Assembly: GCF_910589235.1 (NCBI RefSeq)
Contig: NC_060955.1
Span: forward strand, 7,128,194-7,192,193
Reading direction: 5' to 3'
Length of the DNA: 64,000 nucleotides
From: Vespa crabro
Lineage: Eukaryota > Arthropoda > Insecta > Hymenoptera > Vespidae
The notes under the pieces were generated by a model. That model saw nothing but the letters and a program-made list of their open reading frames with translations. It was not told where the DNA came from and made no database searches. Each line of letters starts with the position of its first letter. Position 1 is the stretch's first letter. Position numbers and translations under genes: made by a program. Of this stretch, positions 13,467 to 23,622 are shown piece after piece.

Positions 13467-13477
13467 AAAAAAAAAAA
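13421..13477. repeat. (AT)20 followed by (A)17
   Basis: A pure AT array abuts a pure A run with no spacer. Such a junction may mark an old poly-A insertion tail, but I see no element body or target duplication, so this remains simple sequence. Confidence 0.95.
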
Positions 13478-14135
13478 TTCATACCAATACAAATCAGATC
13501 GTCGATTCGTTACTTGTAAAGGAACATTAATTGGTTAAATGACATTGTAAATCCTCGTAATAAGTATAATAATTATCACAATTTTAATGATAATTCTATT
13601 ACTTATCGTTAATTGAATTTTTGTTTATTTTCAAAATTTAGTAAAGTAAGATTTTGCTCGATCATTTTTATATACGCACGAATAATTATAAAATATGAAT
13701 CTTACAAAGAACAACGTGAAATTCTTTTATTATCATTTCCCTTGTGTGTACACGCTCGAGTATAAGAGTTTATCGTCGTACTTTCGCCATTGGATGGTTC
13801 GTTTGATAAATGAAGTTAATTAGAGGCTATGGAGAGTTTGCTAAAAGCATAGGACTGTGCGAATTTACAACGGACGAGAAAGGTCTTTCGTCAAAACCGA
13901 ACACGTATTTTGACGCGTTCGTGCACGAACACATTCTTCTCTACTTACACATTCGTTCACGTTTATTTAACGACCACCGTTAAACCGTATTTCAAGATTT
14001 AATGTATTTAACCTGTGAATAGTCAAACGAACATTGTTCGTCAGGGTTGCGCTATGCGACGCGTTATAAAACAGAATTACGAGTTGGTAGACGCAACTTC
14101 TGGGATAGTGTCATTCGAACACATTATATTCGAGG
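13478..14135. other. Non-coding spacer
   Basis: AT-rich up to about 13740, then more balanced sequence with many ACG and CGT words (13860-14060). Nothing recognisable. Confidence 0.55.
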
Positions 14136-14164
14136 ATAGAGATAGATAGAGATATAAGATAGGT

Positions 14165-14200
<36 letters not shown>
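14136..14200. repeat. Compound GATA/GA microsatellite
   Basis: GATA and GATAGA units at the left, an AGGTAG interruption, then a pure GA run. Confidence 0.94.
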
Positions 14201-14201
<1 letters not shown>

Positions 14202-14639
14202 TTCGAATCAACCTTTGAACTCAACTTACTATAATAAAACTTTTGGTTATAAATTCATATATACCTAGACATATCATTTATTTATTCATTGAAAGTTTCA
14301 ACAACTTATCGACGAGATGCTTCTTCAATCGTATCAATCAATTATACACATCTTATAATACGAATGAAACGAAATCTAATTAATAATCTAATAATCTGAT
14401 AATAGAAATGCAATTAAGTGAGTTTAAAAGAAGAAAGATCTTTTTTTTTTTAATCCTCCTAAATTTATCATTATCTATACCGATAAAGAATGATATAATA
14501 ATCATACAATACAATCCGATATAATCACGATAGAGAATGTCAGCACTATCATTCCTGATTGAAAATAAAAAGAGATGAAAATATTCTCACTCATCTTCAA
14601 CTGGAGAAGAGAACTCGAGAATATTGTTTGACAGTTGAG

Positions 14640-15045
14640 CAGAGTCACGACTCGTATTCTACGCACGATCGAGTAGCGAAACTCGTTGAAAGCTAGCAAT
14701 GGCATAGTATTCGTTGTCCCATCGTTCTACGCGTTCGACGTCTCGGGCCTGTTGTTGACGTTCGGATTATGCCGGTAAACATTGTGTATGCTAATACCGC
14801 GGCTTGCCAGTCGATGTTGCGGTAAGCCGTGCGCACCTCGACGCAGCTCGACGCGGTAACGTAATGCGAATAGCGTTTCGAATCGTACCTACGTACGTAG
14901 ATACCTGAGAGAAGACTAGAGCCCATCCTTCAACATACGTCAACACGTTTACTCGTTCACTTAGCGAGAGTTTATTTACGCTCGATAACTCGAACGCCCG
15001 AACGAAGTCTTGAATCAAGAATTGGAAGAATCTTAGCGTCATTCG
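14640..15045. promoter_or_regulatory. CpG-rich, repeat-free island with hairpin
   Basis: This stretch is visibly richer in G, C and CpG than its flanks and contains no simple repeat. A stem of 9 pairs (one G-U) formed by 14800-14808 and 14821-14829 closes a 12-nt loop; two more pairs (G-T wobble and C-G) extend it to 14798-14831. Short minus-strand frames overlap here but match no family I know. It could be a regulatory element, a small structured RNA or an unrecognised exon. Confidence 0.35.
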
Positions 15046-15300
15046 AATCTTAGAAAAATAACAAAATTATGATTTCCTTTTCGACACCTGTAATACATGC
15101 GATAAGTAATCTAAAGGTATATAATATAAACATATTCAACCATTGGAGTATATAAAATGTATTAAAATCAAAATGTATCGATTACATTCTTGGTCTTTCT
15201 AATTTTCTGTATATATATATATATCCTTAATGTAATATAAATATTTTTAAAAAATAATGTAATGTAATATTCTTAAAAAATAGATTTCAAATTATATATG

Positions 15301-15305
<5 letters not shown>
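15046..15305. other. AT-rich spacer
   Basis: Very AT-rich, with a partial direct repeat of TAATGTAATAT words at about 15229-15273. No gene. Confidence 0.6.

Positions 15306-15352
<47 letters not shown>
15306..15352. repeat. (TA)n microsatellite
   Basis: Pure TA array of about 23 units. Confidence 0.97.
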
Positions 15353-15354
<2 letters not shown>

Positions 15355-15770
15355 CAAAGTTTAATAATCTAAAATCGAATCGTTTCATATAATACATTTG
15401 ATAAAAAACACGAGAATATAAGTTTCAATATGCACGGAGTATATGAACTGTCTTACGATAAGAGTGAAGCATTTATATTTAAAAGAATATTTGTGAATAC
15501 GTGACTGTAAATATTCGACAAATGATGCGTGACTTACCATAAACCGACAATGAATGCTTATACCGTTCGTAAAACCATTTCTTCACAGTGAGTGAAAAGT
15601 TTCGAATGTTGCAGGAATACATTGTATCGTTAATGTTATGCTTTATCATCTTTTGTACCATACAACATTCTTCGTATATATAATTATACATAATGAATAT
15701 ATACTATACAGGTAGTAAAATCGTTCATATTGCGTGTCTTCCTGGTTTCTGTATAGTATATCTTTAACTT

Positions 15771-15832
15771 TCTCCCTCTCTCTCTCTTTCTCTTTCTCCC
15801 TCTTTCTTTCTCTCTCTCTCTCTCTTTCTCTT

Positions 15833-15870
<38 letters not shown>
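15771..15870. repeat. (CT)n microsatellite with TTTC interruptions
   Basis: About 100 bp of pyrimidine-only sequence made of CT with regular TTTC and CCCT breaks. It reads as Ser-Leu-Phe on plus and Arg-Glu-Lys on minus; neither is regarded as coding. Confidence 0.95.
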
Positions 15871-15874
<4 letters not shown>

Positions 15875-16179
15875 CTTACTTTTATCATTTGTATCTTTCT
15901 TATCGAGACAGCATAATAATGTCATAGCGATAAATATAACATACAAAATATACAGTTAAAAATGAAATAAAATACAAACTAAAAGAAACATCGTTTATCC
16001 ACTTGAAAATTTTGTTTACCCATTTTTTTTTACGATAAAGATAACGAGTCGAGAAGAGAAAAAAAAAAGAAAAAAAGAAAGGATCTGATCTAGTTTCTAT
16101 CTCAATGAACTGTGAGAAGAACGTGCGCCGATGTCAAGGTGATCGTAAAGAAATCAGGCGGAAGACATACGAGAGAATT

Positions 16180-16480
16180 TTCGTTCAACCTAGGTTGACT
16201 ATGGCGATGCCATCAGAATCGCGCGAGAATCGACGGTTAAATGGACTCGCATAATTTATCGGTCGATCCGACCGTTGGCGCGCACCGGATGTAGGAAATC
16301 CACATATTCGGCTTCGCCTACCTCGATGTGCCCATCGATGCGTGCCGTGCTCTCGAGCGTACCTCCCAGCCACCCCCCTAACCCCATCCCCCATCACTCC
16401 ATCTCCCTTCCTCTTCTCCTCTTCCCGTAAAACACATGCGCGCGCGTAAACCTGCCGCTGGCACATGGGAGCTAATACAC
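16180..16480. promoter_or_regulatory. CpG-rich, repeat-free island
   Basis: GC-rich single-copy-looking sequence with many CGA, GCG and ACG words, ending in a C-rich run (CCACCCCCC near 16371-16379). A minus-strand frame of 104 codons spans it but shows no recognisable motif. It directly abuts the possible inverted-repeat element starting at 16498. Confidence 0.3.
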
Positions 16481-16497
16481 CCTCTGTACACACGCGC

Positions 16498-16725
16498 ACA
16501 TAAAGGGTGTCTCATCAATTTATATTAATTGTTTTATGAAAAGAAAATTATGTGATACAAGTGCTTTCTCTTTGATGGATTTTCTACTGAAAAAAAAAGA
16601 AAAAAAAGAAATTAATAAATAAAAAAGAATTAGATTTAAATTTATGAACGTAGCTCAATGCAAATATACGAATACCGAATTTGTTTGCCATATCTACGTA
16701 TATACCTTTTAGACACCCTATATGT
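16498..16725. mobile_element. Possible short inverted-repeat element
   Basis: The left end ACATAAAGGGTGTCTCA (16498-16514) and the reverse complement of the right end (16709-16725), ACATATAGGGTGTCTAA, match at 15 of 17 positions. The 228-bp unit is AT-rich inside and has no coding capacity. AGGGTGTC-type ends are common among insect DNA-transposon derivatives, so a MITE is the natural reading. No clear target-site duplication is visible, and 17-bp arms are short, so chance is possible. Confidence 0.4.
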
Positions 16726-16783
16726 TTTCGTGTACAGTGCCGCACGCGCAATATCAGTGAACATTTTCCTCTGGTATGAGTAA

Positions 16784-16860
16784 TAGAGAGAGAAGAGAGA
16801 GAAAGAGAGAGAGAGAAGGAGAAAGTGAAATAGAGAAAAAGAGAGAGACAGAGATAAAGG
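16784..16860. repeat. (GA)n microsatellite, degenerate
   Basis: GA array with AGAAG, GAGTGAA and GAGACAG interruptions. Confidence 0.88.
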
Positions 16861-17023
16861 GTAATTCGCGAAATAGCGAGCTCGATTGCAATGACCGGTG
16901 GTTTTACTGGAACCAATTGTGTGGCGTATCTATACGCGCACGTGTACGTGCCGAAGCGGTTATCGATAATCGAAATTACCTAGCATTATAAGGCGCCGTG
17001 TCTGGTCAAGCCGATTAACATTC

Positions 17024-17055
17024 AGTTTCGTTTCGTTTCGTTTCGTTTCATTTCG
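17024..17055. repeat. (TTTCG)n pentanucleotide repeat
   Basis: About five TTTCG units followed by TTTCA and TTTCG variants. It is the only clear pentanucleotide array in the window and is not the insect telomere repeat TTAGG. Confidence 0.9.
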
Positions 17056-17161
17056 TTCGGTTTGCTTTCGTCGAATACGTTCGACTGTTCACGAAATCAA
17101 TTTTATTTCATTGTACTTTGGTCACGTATGTATCTATACGTAATGTTCTGAATAGACAAGA

Positions 17162-17163
<2 letters not shown>

Positions 17164-17194
<31 letters not shown>
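17164..17194. repeat. (TA)n microsatellite
   Basis: Pure TA run. Confidence 0.96.
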
Positions 17195-17195
<1 letters not shown>

Positions 17196-17329
17196 CGTTA
17201 TAAGTATGAAATGAATTGAAGTGAATTATTTAACTAGAAATAATTAGTCAAGGCTAAACAGAGGAAAATGTCTGGCTTGTAGAAAAAGGTACGACCCTAG
17301 CTAATGGATTTCATTGTACGGACCTGAAG

Positions 17330-17395
<66 letters not shown>
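17330..17395. repeat. (AAAG)n(AG)n microsatellite
   Basis: A few AAAG units lead into a pure AG run of more than 20 units. Confidence 0.96.
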
Positions 17396-17401
<6 letters not shown>

Positions 17402-18119
17402 ATGTCCTTTGACTTCTTAATCCGTAATTTTTATTATGAATATACCTGTACCTGTCTATAAGAATGGAAGTCTCGTCAACGCGGTAACGTTTTTATTATC
17501 ATGTATTAAGAACAAGTGTCTGTCTATTAAAAGAATATAATTCTATTTCTTGTTATATATGTAAAGTACACGATCTCGAAGCTTTTTCTAGATCCACATT
17601 ATTTATTAGAATAGAATCCAGCTATTCTCGGAATAGAATCATTATATCCTTAGAATAGAAACCATCTCAAATATTCTCAACTGTTTAACATGTCAATGGA
17701 CGGATAGGCTAGACAGAAATTTACATTCCCTTCTTAAACTGATCTAATAAAGAAAAATGTTCGTCCATTAGACTAGAAATTGCAGATACGAGTACAAGGA
17801 AAAAGAAAAAGAGGGGAGGAAAAAGAACAAAAAAGTCATCGCATCAATTAAAAATCCGCCAAACGATTTCTTATCACGTAACGGTCACGACTGGCACGTT
17901 CGTTCTCTTTAAAACGCAATAATCATTAACGTAATCCCACAAATGAGTTTCGTAATATCCATTCCCTAACGCGTTTGCCATCTCGCATAGTAATATAGGT
18001 ATTCCAAAGAGAATCAGCGAGTGGGTGGAGAATTGATGAGGGATGGAGGTGGTCGACTAATTCGTCTCGTCTCGTTTCCACATTGAACGACGTACTTAAT
18101 CGCATTACATCTCCTGTAT
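17396..18119. other. Non-coding spacer
   Basis: AT-rich at first (17420-17700), then mixed composition. A run of AGAATAGAAxC-like words (17606-17665: GAATAGAATCC, GGAATAGAATC, AGAATAGAAAC) forms a loose direct repeat. No gene. Confidence 0.55.
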
Positions 18120-18124
18120 GTGAA

Positions 18125-18143
18125 GAAAGAGACAGAGAGAGAA

Positions 18144-18176
<33 letters not shown>

Positions 18177-18309
18177 CTAAGAGAAAGAGAGAGATTGAGA
18201 GAGAGAGAGATACAGACTAAGAGAAAGAGAGAGAATGAGAGAGAGAGAGAGGACAGAATGAGTGTGAGTATGAGAGACAGAGAGATAGAGATAGAGAGTT
18301 ATATATGAT

Positions 18310-18346
<37 letters not shown>

Positions 18347-18381
18347 AAGAGTGAAAGAGAGAGAGGGAGAGAGAGAGAGAG
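18125..18381. repeat. Long degenerate GA array
   Basis: About 250 bp of mainly GA sequence broken by GACTAAGAGAAAGAGAGA blocks that themselves recur (about 18175 and 18216), by GAGTGTGAGTATG and by a TTATATATGATAG break. The repeated block suggests local duplication on top of slippage. Confidence 0.94.
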
Positions 18382-18408
18382 TGAGCTTAATGTGCATCGA
18401 ATGACGTA

Positions 18409-18560
18409 CACGAGCTGACGCGTGGCACGTTACACGCGTGTTTTATCATCTTGGTGTGCGCATACGTACGTGTCTGTACGTGCCAAAGGGAAGAGACACA
18501 TAGCTCATCGCACGAGATGGCACGTCGGCGCAAGCAGGCTCGTACAAAACTCCCATTATA
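18409..18560. promoter_or_regulatory. CpG-rich island with inverted arms
   Basis: Repeat-free sequence dense in ACGT, CGCG and CACG words directly after the GA array. GGCACGT (18424-18430) is exactly inverted at 18478-18484 (ACGTGCC), and alternating purine-pyrimidine words between them (ACACGCGTGT, GTGCGCATACGTACGTGT) favour non-B structure. Regulatory role is inference. Confidence 0.3.
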
Positions 18561-18821
18561 TCCGGAAGGAGAAAGATAGAAGGATTACGAATTTGATCGG
18601 ACGTGGCTTCGAGACGAAAATTGTATGAAGTAAAACTGAAGGGATCAGAATGGTAACTTTTAAAATGTTCTAAGATTAAATATTCGTTCAAAATTTTAGT
18701 AAAAATGAATTATTTTCTATTTCATTTTTTTTCTTTCCTTTTCTTTTCTTTTTATATTAAATAAAATTAATTTAACTCTTCTTTTCTCGTCTACATATTT
18801 TTCTTCTATAAAATACTACAT

Positions 18822-18824
<3 letters not shown>

Positions 18825-18860
<36 letters not shown>
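18825..18860. repeat. (CT)n microsatellite
   Basis: Pure CT run continuing into a looser pyrimidine tract to about 18897. Confidence 0.95.
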
Positions 18861-18866
<6 letters not shown>

Positions 18867-18929
18867 CTTTCTCTTTCCTCTTTCTAGTATCCTTCTCTCT
18901 TTTCATTCTAGCGATCTTCGAAGAATCGC

Positions 18930-19140
18930 TTTCCTCACGAGTTCCTATCGAAGAGGATAGCAAGGACGGTGGTCCTCTAATGGAGACGTTTCGTAGTACG
19001 CGAGCTGATTTACAATTCGGGCCGACTTGGCAATAAGTTTCGCCGCGGGTATTACCTGTCAGGTCCGTCGGAATAGGCGATTGCCTCGCCCGGCTACTTT
19101 GTCGAGACCGATCGATCGTCGACCAGTCGTTCGCGTACGT
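18930..19140. promoter_or_regulatory. CpG-rich, repeat-free stretch
   Basis: Balanced-to-GC-rich sequence with frequent CGA and TCG words between a CT array and the long TA/CA array. Overlapping frames on both strands show no known domain. It is a candidate conserved non-coding element. Confidence 0.25.
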
Positions 19141-19146
19141 ACATAC

Positions 19147-19200
<54 letters not shown>

Positions 19201-19272
19201 ACACACGCGCGCGCACACACAGATGCACACATACATATACACATACATATACATATTTATACACATACATAT
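19141..19272. repeat. Compound (TA)n / (CA)n / TACATA array
   Basis: A pure TA run (19150-19196) is followed by CACGCGCGCGCACACACA and by ACATACATATA units. The alternating CG/CA segment (about 19201-19220) is a Z-DNA-prone sequence. Tyr-Ile frames across it are artefacts. Confidence 0.95.
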
Positions 19273-21319
19273 CGGTACGCACACGCTTCGATGCTTTTCC
19301 AGTTTCCTGCGGGACCGTAGCTACCTGCCGGTGGTCGGGCACGGTCTTGCAACTCGTCTATCCCTATCGACGTCCACCAAACTTATATTATATATCGATA
19401 ATGCCAAGCAAGGAACTCGGAGATCGACTCCGGTGAACATTTTCCTCGACCGATCGTACTGTCCCACTCCTTCGATTCTCCCTCGCCTCGTCGACTCGTC
19501 TTTGTCGAACTCACGATCTTACGTTACGAGGATATCTACTTCGATATATTCGGGGAACTTCCCTGACTCCGTTTTCATCGTCCTGCCATTTTTGTCCGAC
19601 GCTTTGAAGGGTAAACGAATTTCGTCTCGTTCAAATCGACACTATTTAAAAGAAAAGAAAAAAAAGAAGAAAAAAGAAACAAATTTTGACAGATTTTATA
19701 CGACGATTTACGAGGAATTTTTGGAATTAGAAATTTTTCTCATCGACATTCGTCAGCGTCGAAATAAATGGAAACATATAAAAATAGTATTTGATGGAGA
19801 ATCGTATGTATCGCGGAATGTGTGAAAACAAATTTACAGAGTATGAATTTAAACGTTACTCGGTGTAATCAAAAGTATTAAATTCTAATGCGATCGGTTA
19901 ACGACGGAATAAAGATGATCAAGATATTGTCGTTGTATGGTCGTGAGTCATACATTTTCTATCGAATATTCCGTCGAACATAACGAATGAGTGTTTCTTG
20001 TACGCTATGCAAACCGAGTCCAGATGTTTTTGGTGGTCGATATTGTAGACCGAAAACTCCATTCGATATTAACTAAATCTCTAATAAATCACGAATTCCC
20101 GTGCGCGTACCAGTGACTGTGGTCACATGAATTATTATCGAGGATATCCATGAGACTTTCGTTTTACAACCAATTGTCCTCAACGATGCCTGTAGAATCG
20201 TACGATCGATCGATCGATTCCATAGATCCGGGTGAAAGAGCCCCGACAAATTTTTCATCGAGTCATTTTCCGTTCGTTCGCGCAAAACCAAAATGGAGCA
20301 TCGACCAGGCGTGAACTCGAAAATCTATCATTGGCTTTGGTTCTCGTCAACGAATTGCGCGTTTTACGCGTCAACGTGAGGTTGATCGAATCAAAAACAA
20401 AAAATATATACAATCGTAAACTACGGGTTCAAATTCGGTTTTCTATCTGTCTTTGAAATAATCTTGTTTGGAGGATTACGATAAATTAAACGAAGAAACG
20501 AAACGATAGATCGATCGATCGATCGATTAAACGCCGATAACCAGAGGAAATCGTTGCGACGTGTCGTTCCATCAAGCAATTCGAAGTAATGGATTAAACG
20601 ATTATACTACGGCACGAAACTACAACGAAGCATTCGTACCACGCGGCCTCGAATATCTGACGAGTATTCGTCGTGCGTTTAAACCTCTTGTTGAATTATA
20701 TCGATGAATCATGCTACATCGTCCGAAAAATATTCAAATAATCGCACGCCACGTCGTATAAAAAAAAAAGTGAGTATATATTAAGCATAAATAAAACAGT
20801 TATTTAAGTAATACGTGTTTCATATCGCGTCAAATTATAAAAACAATATAGCACACAATACAGTTTAAACATCAGAGGCTATCATTGCTCTCGTTGTTAG
20901 CATATTACACACTTTTCTTGTGAAAACGAAACTCATTAACCGTTCCAATATCGTTAGCAAATGCGACAAAGTAAAATGAAAGAATAAAAAAAAAAGAAGG
21001 AAAAATAAAAGAAAACTGAGAACAACAAGGGAAAAAGGTTAAAGGATTATCTCGAGTACGCTCGAGCAATCTAACTAATCCACGTTTGTGCACGCAATTC
21101 GATCTCCAATTACAACACTGTAACCGCGAAAGCATGGGATTTACCTTTTTGAAAGTTTTAGTTGATCATGGACGTGGTCACAAATAATGCGACAGTTAGA
21201 ACACCGTAAAGGTCTAGTAGCAACGGCAGCAGTCTAGTTACGTTACACGCTCGACTATTAGCATTACTAGTGAACGCTAAAGAGGGAGAGAGAGAGAGAG
21301 AGAGCGATATTCGAAACAC
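19273..21319. other. Spacer of mixed composition
   Basis: The plus frame 19223-19825 stays open for about 180 codons beyond the repeat but then enters a Lys run and shows no domain I recognise. GATC-rich palindromic words occur at 20203-20219 and 20511-20527 (GATCGATCGATCGAT). An A-rich patch lies at 20979-21012. No gene is supported. Confidence 0.45.
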
Positions 21320-21600
21320 AACGTTGTAACGTGTCACGTGCACGAAATGCGGCTGAAACTGTGGCTGGTGTGAGTTGGGGTGGCTGAAGAAGGGGTCGAA
21401 GGGGGATATATGTGGGCGGTGGCTTGTCGGCTCTCTGCACTTGACAGCACACACGTGCTGAGTTTTCCCACGTAACGTCAGGTCGCGTGTCCCGGCGCTT
21501 AACGTTGCTGCGACGTCGCGGCCGACGTCGCGGCCGACGCAACCAAAGCCAACGTCGACACGACGACGCTCTCTGTTTTCGTCGTTACAACGTATACATC
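21320..21600. promoter_or_regulatory. Strongly CpG-rich island with 12-bp tandem and E-boxes
   Basis: The most GC- and CpG-dense part of the window. A 12-bp unit CGACGTCGCGGC is repeated in tandem about 2.5 times near 21509-21540, giving nested palindromes. Two ACGTG-type E-box words (TCACGTGC near 21333; CACACGTGCT near 21450) lie inside. The dense unmethylated-looking CpG content fits a promoter or CpG-rich enhancer; frames on both strands are Arg-rich and match nothing I know. Confidence 0.4.
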
Positions 21601-22200
21601 CATTTACCACTACTAATATTCCTGTTGTATTACCTCCCATCCTTCTCTTTGGCGATATCTCTCTGTTTCCTTCTCTTTCTTCTTACTTGCTTGCTTAATT
21701 TGCACGTTTAACGCTTTTCGAGTTAACTTTGTTGCACTTAAACCCTTTTGAGAATCGACTATTATTTGTTCGCGAGAAGACGAAAATTGTTTAACATTAC
21801 TCTAACGAAAGTAAGATTAATTAATATAGGTATCTCTAATTTCGAGAATGAACCTAAATGCACGATACTTTGTCTTTATTCAAAGAAAGTCTTTCCTTAA
21901 TGATTTCTTCTTATTCTTCTTTGAATTTTTTACGAATTTTTGTCGAAAATCTCTAATAGTTTTGTTTCTTTTTTTTTCGTTTTTTTTTTGAAAGTATTAC
22001 GAAATATTATAACGTATATAAAAGTCGAATGTAAGAAAATTTGCGTTGCGAATAACAAAGTATGACTCATTTCCTCCCTAAATCTCTAAAGACCCGATTT
22101 AAATTAATCCAAAAGCCTTTTGGACAATTTCTGACAGGGTTTCATAAAGGCAGAACGAATGGATTTGTGCGTTATGATCGATGGAATAGAAGATAAGACC
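21601..22200. other. Non-coding spacer
   Basis: AT-rich with several T runs (about 21966-21990). No gene. Confidence 0.55.
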
Positions 22201-22201
22201 G

Positions 22202-22214
22202 AGAGAGATGGAAA

Positions 22215-22265
<51 letters not shown>

Positions 22266-22419
22266 AAAAGACCCAACGGGAATAGGTGACCGGAAGATGA
22301 AAGTGCGCTCAAGTACCTGTCAAAGCCGCCCTTCGTTTGACGCACCCTTGCTTCGATTTCTCGCTGTACCAGAGAAAGATAGAAAGAGAGAGAGAGCGAG
22401 AGAGAGAGAGAGAGAGAGA
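22202..22419. repeat. Two GA arrays flanking a unique segment
   Basis: GA arrays at about 22218-22264 and 22381-22419 enclose about 115 bp of unique, fairly GC-rich sequence. Confidence 0.92.
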
Positions 22420-23150
22420 TAGTAATCCAGCTCGGTGACATTTCAATCTCGTTGTCGAGAGTAGAATGAGTCCTCCCTCGTATCAATTAGCATCACGCGT
22501 ATAATTTTATTCCATTATCTCTATAACAATGAGAAGGGTAGAACTTGATCGTAGAAGACGAGAAAAGGAGGAGGAGAAATATCAGCAAGTGATGAACTCT
22601 CGCGGCGAACTGTGCAAATCCATTATATATATTATATATACGTGTTTTTAATTATCTCAAGAGACTCGACCTTTCGATCCGTCCTTATCCGTACAGTAAA
22701 TTAAAACGCATGTAAATAATTCCAAATTTTATCATAATCCACGAGCGTTTAAAATAAATTTTGATATTGAATTTCCGGGAAATTTCCGGAAGACTGTACA
22801 CAACGTTTCCCTTTAAAACGAAGAAAAAAAAAAGAAAAAGAAAAAAAAGAAAAAAGATAAAGAAAAGAAATATTACATATCATATATCAAATTATACATA
22901 ATATTGTATAAAGTATTATACTTGATCGATAATATCCTAACGAACGCGAGAATTCGCACAAAGGGATTGCCTTTAAAGCAAGCTTTTCATCGAAGCTACC
23001 GTACTATACTTTTCACCAAACGGGAAGAAAAAGAAGGCTGACGCTTTAAAGAAATAAAAAGAGAGACAGAGGGAGAGAAAGAGAGAGAGAAAGAAAGGAA
23101 GAAAAAAAAGAAAAAGAAAAGAAAAGAAAAGTCGAGATTGACGTAGCGTA
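22420..23150. other. Non-coding spacer
   Basis: AT-rich spacer with A-rich runs (22825-22868) and a GA/AAAG tract at about 23060-23130. No gene. Confidence 0.55.
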
Positions 23151-23350
23151 GCAAGCGACTCGGTATAAGCCGAGGGCTTTTGAATCCATGCCAAGAATCG
23201 GTCTTTTCGTCCTCGACGCGGTGCACGCGCGTCTGGATTAGCGGAATACCCGCGACTACTGCTACCCAGACTAGCAACGCGAGTCGGGATTTATGATTGA
23301 ATGTCCGCCCGAGCGCGGAAAAATGGAAAGGAAACGGAAACGAAGGGAGA
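23150..23350. promoter_or_regulatory. CpG-rich stretch with GGATTA site
   Basis: Repeat-free, GC-rich sequence between two purine arrays. It includes GGATTA (23235-23240), the core bound by K50 (Bicoid/Otx-type) homeodomains, and GATTTATGATT near 23288. These are short words, so their use is speculative. Confidence 0.22.
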
Positions 23351-23434
23351 CGGGTAACGCGAACGAAGTCTCGACGGTGCTCCGATAAAAAGAGATGGCT
23401 AACTTTTAGAGACGGTACTCCTGTTCCAAAAAAG

Positions 23435-23622
23435 AATGAGAGAAAGAGAGAGAGAGAGAGAGACAGAGAGAGAAAGGGAGAGAGAAAGAGAGAGAAAGGA
23501 AATCTCGTAAAGTTTCGCATCTGGAAGAGCACGTGCGTATACTGTGCACCTCCTCTTTCTCTTTCTATCGGTATTCTCTGTCTCTCTCTCTCTCTGTCTC
23601 TCTCTCTCTCTCTCTCCCTCTT
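23435..23622. repeat. GA array followed by CT array
   Basis: A GA array (about 23435-23498) and a CT array (about 23577-23618) lie 80 bp apart in opposite orientation, so the two could pair as a long imperfect hairpin in RNA. Confidence 0.9.

Noticed and set aside
19223..19825. 200-codon plus frame, one of the longest in the window
   Set aside because: It begins in the TACATA repeat, passes through a Lys run and shows no domain. Part of its length comes from repeat sequence, which rarely contains stops.
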